Positions 60,983 through 64,000 of a DNA stretch of 64,000 bases are shown in pieces (within the stretch, counting starts at the first letter, position 1; every line of letters starts with the position of its first letter). Below the pieces are notes generated by a model. It saw nothing but the letters and a program-made list of their open reading frames with translations, ran no database searches and was not told the origin of the DNA. Where the stretch lies: positions 7,765 to 71,764 of the forward strand of contig DLAL01000082.1 of the NCBI GenBank assembly GCA_002493945.1, given 5' to 3'. Origin of the DNA: Porphyromonadaceae bacterium UBA7048. GTDB lineage: Bacteria > Bacteroidota > Bacteroidia > Bacteroidales > Muribaculaceae. The position numbers and the translations under genes are program-made.

Positions 60983-60990
60983 TAACTTTG
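60983..60990 (+). promoter_or_regulatory. -7 box close to the porin start codon
   Basis: TAACTTTG nine bases before the ATG at 61000. As with the AGCS and DUF456 genes, little room for a leader remains. Confidence 0.55.
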
Positions 60991-60999
60991 CAGCTACAA

Positions 61000-63021
61000 A
61001 TGAAAGTAACGAGATACTACCATATTATAATAGCACTCATATCGGCGCTTGTGCTCCTGCCTGCCGTGGCGGCGGCTCAGGATGCCGAAGCGGCAGCCGA
61101 CGGCGGCAAGCCGGCGAAGCCTGACATCGCCTCGCTGTCGTACGCGTGGAAGCTGATGGCACCTCTGGGTCTGCGTGAGTCCGCGCCTATGGATACCCTT
61201 CCGCTGAACTACTACCGCCAGGCCATCCCCTCGCTGGTGAGCGACGCCTGGGCCACCACGGGCAACCTCGGCGCCGAGGGCATGAACATGATATTCGAGG
61301 ACCGTGCCCCGATGAGCAAGTTCTTCCTTCAGGACGCCCTCGAGCACTGGATGCCCGCGCACGACAAGATGCGCTTCTACAATACGCGCATACCCCTGAC
61401 GCAGCTGTCGTTCAACACCGCCGGCGGCCGCGAGACGGCGCAGGAGCGTCTGAAGGGCTTTTTCTCCGGCAACATCAACGCCAAGGCCCAGGTAGGCGCC
61501 CTGGTGGACTATCTCTACTCTAAGGGCAGCTACAACAATCAGGCCACCAAGGACCTCACGTGGGGATTCTCCGGCTCCTACATCGGCGACCGCTACGAGA
61601 TGCAGGCCTACTACAACCACTTCAATCTGCTGAACAAGGAGAACGGCGGCATCACCGACATGCTCTACATCACCGATCCCGCCGAGGTGCAGGGCGGCGT
61701 GACGACTGTCGACCCAAAGTCGATACCTACGCGTCTGAGCAATGCCCACACACGCGTATGGGGCCAGGAACTCTACATCAACAACCGCTATAAGGTCGGC
61801 TACTGGCATGAAGAGATACTCGAGGGCGACACGACGGTGACACGCACCTACGTGCCGGTGTCGTCGTTCATCTATACGCTGAAGTACAACGGCAGCAAGC
61901 ATATGTTCCGTGATGACAGCCCGACGGAGATGGCTGACTTCTTCGACCATACGTATCTCAATCCCGATCAGACACGCGACATCACCAGATACTGGTCGGT
62001 GTCGAACACCGTCGGAGTGTCGCTGCTCGAGGGATTCCACAAGTACGCCAAGTTCGGTCTGGCGGCATACGTGACGCACGAGGTGCGCCGCTACGACCAG
62101 ACTGCCGACACGCTCGACCGTGCGGCTCTGGGCGACCGCCTGACACCCTTCCCCGACGGCATCACGTCCATCCCCGGACACCGCACCCAGCAGCTGGCGT
62201 GGGTGGGCGCGCAGCTCACCAAGCAGCGCGGCAGCCTGCTCAAGTACGAGGCAACGGGCGAGATAGGCTTCCTGGGCGACGCCGCCGGCGAAGTGAAGGC
62301 CGAGGGTTCGCTGACGACACAGTTCAAGCTCGGCCGCGACAGCCTGTACGTGAAGGCTTTCGGCGTCTTCCGAAACGAGACGGCCCCCTATCTGATGCAG
62401 TCTTTCCTGTCGAACCACTTCATCTGGGACAATGACTTCGGCAAGCAGCGGACAGTGTCGTTCGGCGGCGAGGTGAGCTATATGCCTACCGGCACACGCT
62501 TCCGTGCGTCGCTGTCGAACCTTCAGAACCACATATACTTCGGCGCCGACGGACTCCCCCGACAGGAGGGCGGATCGGTGCAGGTGCTGTCGCTCAGGCT
62601 GAACCAGAACTTCCGCTTCGGGCTCTTCAACTGGGACAATACGGTGACCTATCAGACCACGTCGAACGACGCCGTGCTCCCCCTGCCGTCGCTGGCCGTA
62701 TACAGCAACATGTACCTGCTCTTCCGCATAGCCACGCTGCACTGTCAGCTCGGCGTGGACTGCGACTACTACACCAGGTACTATTCGCCTTCCTATCAGC
62801 CGGCCACGGCATCGTTTGTCAACCAGCGCGAGATGAAAACCGGCAACTATCCCTTCTGCAACGTATATCTGAACATGAAGCTCAGCAAGACGCGCTTCTA
62901 TGTGATGTACACCCATGCCAACAAAGGTCTCTTCGGCGGCACAGGATATTTCTCGATGCCGTACTATCCGCTCAATCCCGCCCGCTTCCAGATGGGCATC
63001 TCTGTGGATTTCGCCAACTGA
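61000..63021 (+). CDS. Putative outer-membrane porin (PF14121-type)
   Basis: 673 residues from MKVTRYYHIIIALISALVLLPAVAAAQ (signal peptide). A Bacteroidetes porin family: an N-terminal helical/plug-like part (about 28-140: SYAWKLMAPLG, NYYRQAIPSL, and FFLQDALEHWMPAHDKMRFY), then a large beta-barrel with alternating aromatic strands (QVGALVDYLYSKGSYNNQATK, YEMQAYYNHFNLLNKENG) ending in FQMGISVDFAN with the usual outer-membrane C-terminal aromatic. Substrate unknown. The ORF remains open upstream, but the signal peptide and the promoter box set the start at 61000. Confidence 0.88.
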   Translation: MKVTRYYHIIIALISALVLLPAVAAAQDAEAAADGGKPAKPDIASLSYAWKLMAPLGLRESAPMDTLPLNYYRQAIPSLVSDAWATTGNLGAEGMNMIFEDRAPMSKFFLQDALEHWMPAHDKMRFYNTRIPLTQLSFNTAGGRETAQERLKGFFSGNINAKAQVGALVDYLYSKGSYNNQATKDLTWGFSGSYIGDRYEMQAYYNHFNLLNKENGGITDMLYITDPAEVQGGVTTVDPKSIPTRLSNAHTRVWGQELYINNRYKVGYWHEEILEGDTTVTRTYVPVSSFIYTLKYNGSKHMFRDDSPTEMADFFDHTYLNPDQTRDITRYWSVSNTVGVSLLEGFHKYAKFGLAAYVTHEVRRYDQTADTLDRAALGDRLTPFPDGITSIPGHRTQQLAWVGAQLTKQRGSLLKYEATGEIGFLGDAAGEVKAEGSLTTQFKLGRDSLYVKAFGVFRNETAPYLMQSFLSNHFIWDNDFGKQRTVSFGGEVSYMPTGTRFRASLSNLQNHIYFGADGLPRQEGGSVQVLSLRLNQNFRFGLFNWDNTVTYQTTSNDAVLPLPSLAVYSNMYLLFRIATLHCQLGVDCDYYTRYYSPSYQPATASFVNQREMKTGNYPFCNVYLNMKLSKTRFYVMYTHANKGLFGGTGYFSMPYYPLNPARFQMGISVDFAN

Positions 63022-63150
63022 CGCCCGTCGGCTACGGAAATAAGGAATTTCACAGTAATTTTTCATATATATTAAAGATTGTTTGGAAAAAGTTTGCAAA
63101 GTCACGGATTTGTGTGTGCTTTTGCGAAGTCGTTTCCAGATAATCTGAAT

Positions 63151-63258
63151 ATGTCTATGAAAAAATTTGCTACTCTCTCCAAGGCCGCTCCGCGCAAGGC
63201 TCCGGTGAAGCGTGCCGCCGTCTCCGCTGATGTACCCGAAATTATTACTGTCCGCTAA
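63151..63258 (+). CDS. Possible 35-residue basic protein
   Basis: MSMKKFATLSKAAPRKAPVK at the N-terminus, ending VPEIITVR. The first 21 residues are strongly basic, the last 14 neutral to acidic. Upstream is a promoter-like TTTG-N20-TGCTTTTG (about 63093-63124) and downstream a clear terminator (63276-63312), so it would be a complete small transcription unit. No homology claim can be made; the terminator could instead belong to the nearby transposase. Confidence 0.45.
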   Translation: MSMKKFATLSKAAPRKAPVKRAAVSADVPEIITVR

Positions 63259-63275
63259 ACAATAAAAGAGTGAGT

Positions 63276-63312
63276 CCAACTTCTTGAATGGCAGAAGTTG
63301 GGCTTCATTTTT
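63276..63312. terminator. Terminator next to the small protein and transposase
   Basis: Arms CCAACTTCT (63276-63284) and AGAAGTTGG (63293-63301), 8-base loop, then cttcattttta. Suitable as a terminator for the + strand small gene, and bidirectionally for the convergent transposase. Confidence 0.65.
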
Positions 63313-63329
63313 ATGTATGACAAGCCCCT

Positions 63330-64000
63330 TCAGCTGTTTTCAGCGTCCTCCGGCGGCGATTCAGAAGCCTGGGCGAGCATGATTTTCAGGTCTGCATCAG
63401 GCTGATTGAGGAACTTTTGGAGATTCAGGTAATACATCAGAACAATTCTGACGATTGTAGCCAGTCCCGAGAAGCTTCAACACCTTTGCAAGGTGCTTTG
63501 CAAGACCGAGAGCAGCAGATTTGCGATGAGAGTTACCCATATCTGGATCTTTATGGCATTGGCGCTTTCGCCGTAGAAGTATCTCAGAGGGAAGTTTTGC
63601 TTTATCTGCTTGAAAAGCGACTCAATCTGCCACCGGCGGCGGTATGTCGCCACGATTGTCTCCATAGGCATGTCGAAATCATTGGTCAGAAGTGATATAA
63701 GCTTAGGGTTCCTGCCTTTCTTGATGTCAACGTATGTGATTATCCTGGCAATGTGGTTGATGTTGTCCTTGCGGAACACCACGACCTGTTCACGGTACTC
63801 CATCAGACCTCGCGGATTCTGATGCATACAGTCCGCAAGAACCTCGTAACTGAGGTTTTTCTTCATCTTGGTGACATGTACCACACCTCTGTCTGTCAGT
63901 TCCTCAAATTTGGCATAATTGATATATGCGCGGTCAAGTGATTTTATCAGCTGACCATATATCGGCTGTCCGAAGAAATTACTACTTTTGGGCATAGTTT
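63330..64000 (-). pseudogene. IS4-family transposase, truncated by window and interrupted by an in-frame stop
   Basis: The frame is open from base 64000 to a TGA at 63477-63479, giving the C-terminal part of an IS4 transposase: the YREK signature Y-x2-R-x3-E-x6-K is exact in YRRRWQIESLFKQIK, with the DDE-type context TNDFDMPMETIVATY before it. After the TGA the same frame continues for 48 residues (SFSGLATIVRIVLMYYLNL and onward) to a TGA at 63330-63332, and this part reads like the normal C-terminal helix of the family. Related proteins usually have Trp at the stop position, so a single TGG-to-TGA change is likely. The N-terminal half is outside the window. The element is probably disabled; IS ends not identified. 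Confidence 0.75.

Noticed and set aside
60994..63279. A 761-codon open frame on the minus strand opposite the porin
   Set aside because: A shadow of the porin gene's codon bias; His/Arg/Val-rich without domain signature, and covers the promoter and start of the porin.

Overview
The window reads as a chromosomal segment of a Bacteroidales bacterium. Evidence: a SusC/SusD pair, a hybrid two-component regulator, a Bacteroidetes-type -7 promoter box (TAnnTTTG) ahead of many genes, and families largely confined to this phylum (DUF4919, HU-CCDC81/SPOR, PF14121-type porin). The DNA is G+C-rich for the order, which together with the gene content suggests Muribaculaceae; that family-level call is inference.

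Layout. 1-6.2 kb: 3'-truncated proS, a DUF3127 OB-fold protein, two membrane proteins of unknown function, and a minus-strand run of AGCS symporter, lgt and a TPR protein. 6.3-11 kb: DUF3861, DUF456 and DUF4919 proteins and a secreted M6-like metalloprotease. 11-16.4 kb: a sialic acid operon (transporter, AGE-type N-acetylmannosamine epimerase, N-acetylneuraminate lyase) facing a ROK-family regulator. 16.5-50.2 kb: one large mannan / high-mannose glycan utilisation locus (hybrid two-component sensor; GH92, GH92, GH130; GH38, GLUG-repeat protein, SusC, SusD, GH76, C10 protease; GH38). 50.3-63 kb: housekeeping and envelope genes (PepSY-like lipoprotein, Omp85-type barrel, dnaA, a NagB-like/LmbE fusion, HU-SPOR protein, nitroreductase, DUF2520 protein, kdsC, maf, solute-binding protein, porin). 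63.1-64 kb: a possible 35-residue protein and an IS4-family transposase interrupted by an in-frame stop.

How it works together. The locus has what is needed to sense a mannose-rich glycan (hybrid sensor), bind and import pieces (SusC/D), cut alpha-1,6 (GH76), terminal alpha (GH92, GH38) and beta (GH130) mannosidic links, and open the carrier protein (C10 protease). The adjacent sialic acid operon and the amino-sugar gene further on fit an organism feeding on glycoproteins (host N-glycans and/or yeast mannoprotein).

The most striking non-coding signal is a repeated operator-like element, GAATAGTGACA and its inverse TGTCACTATTC, found upstream of the regulator gene and upstream of all three enzyme transcription units, and seen nowhere else in the window by eye. 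In three of four promoters the proximal half-site ends 27-28 bases upstream of the -7 box, and none has a clear -33 element. It is a good candidate for the binding site of this locus's hybrid two-component regulator. Other points: a NagB domain without its catalytic residues fused to an intact deacetylase-like domain, a GH92 protein without the usual acid-motif glutamate, six secreted proteins with related C-terminal tails, and two families of short intergenic repeats with nine-base periodicity.
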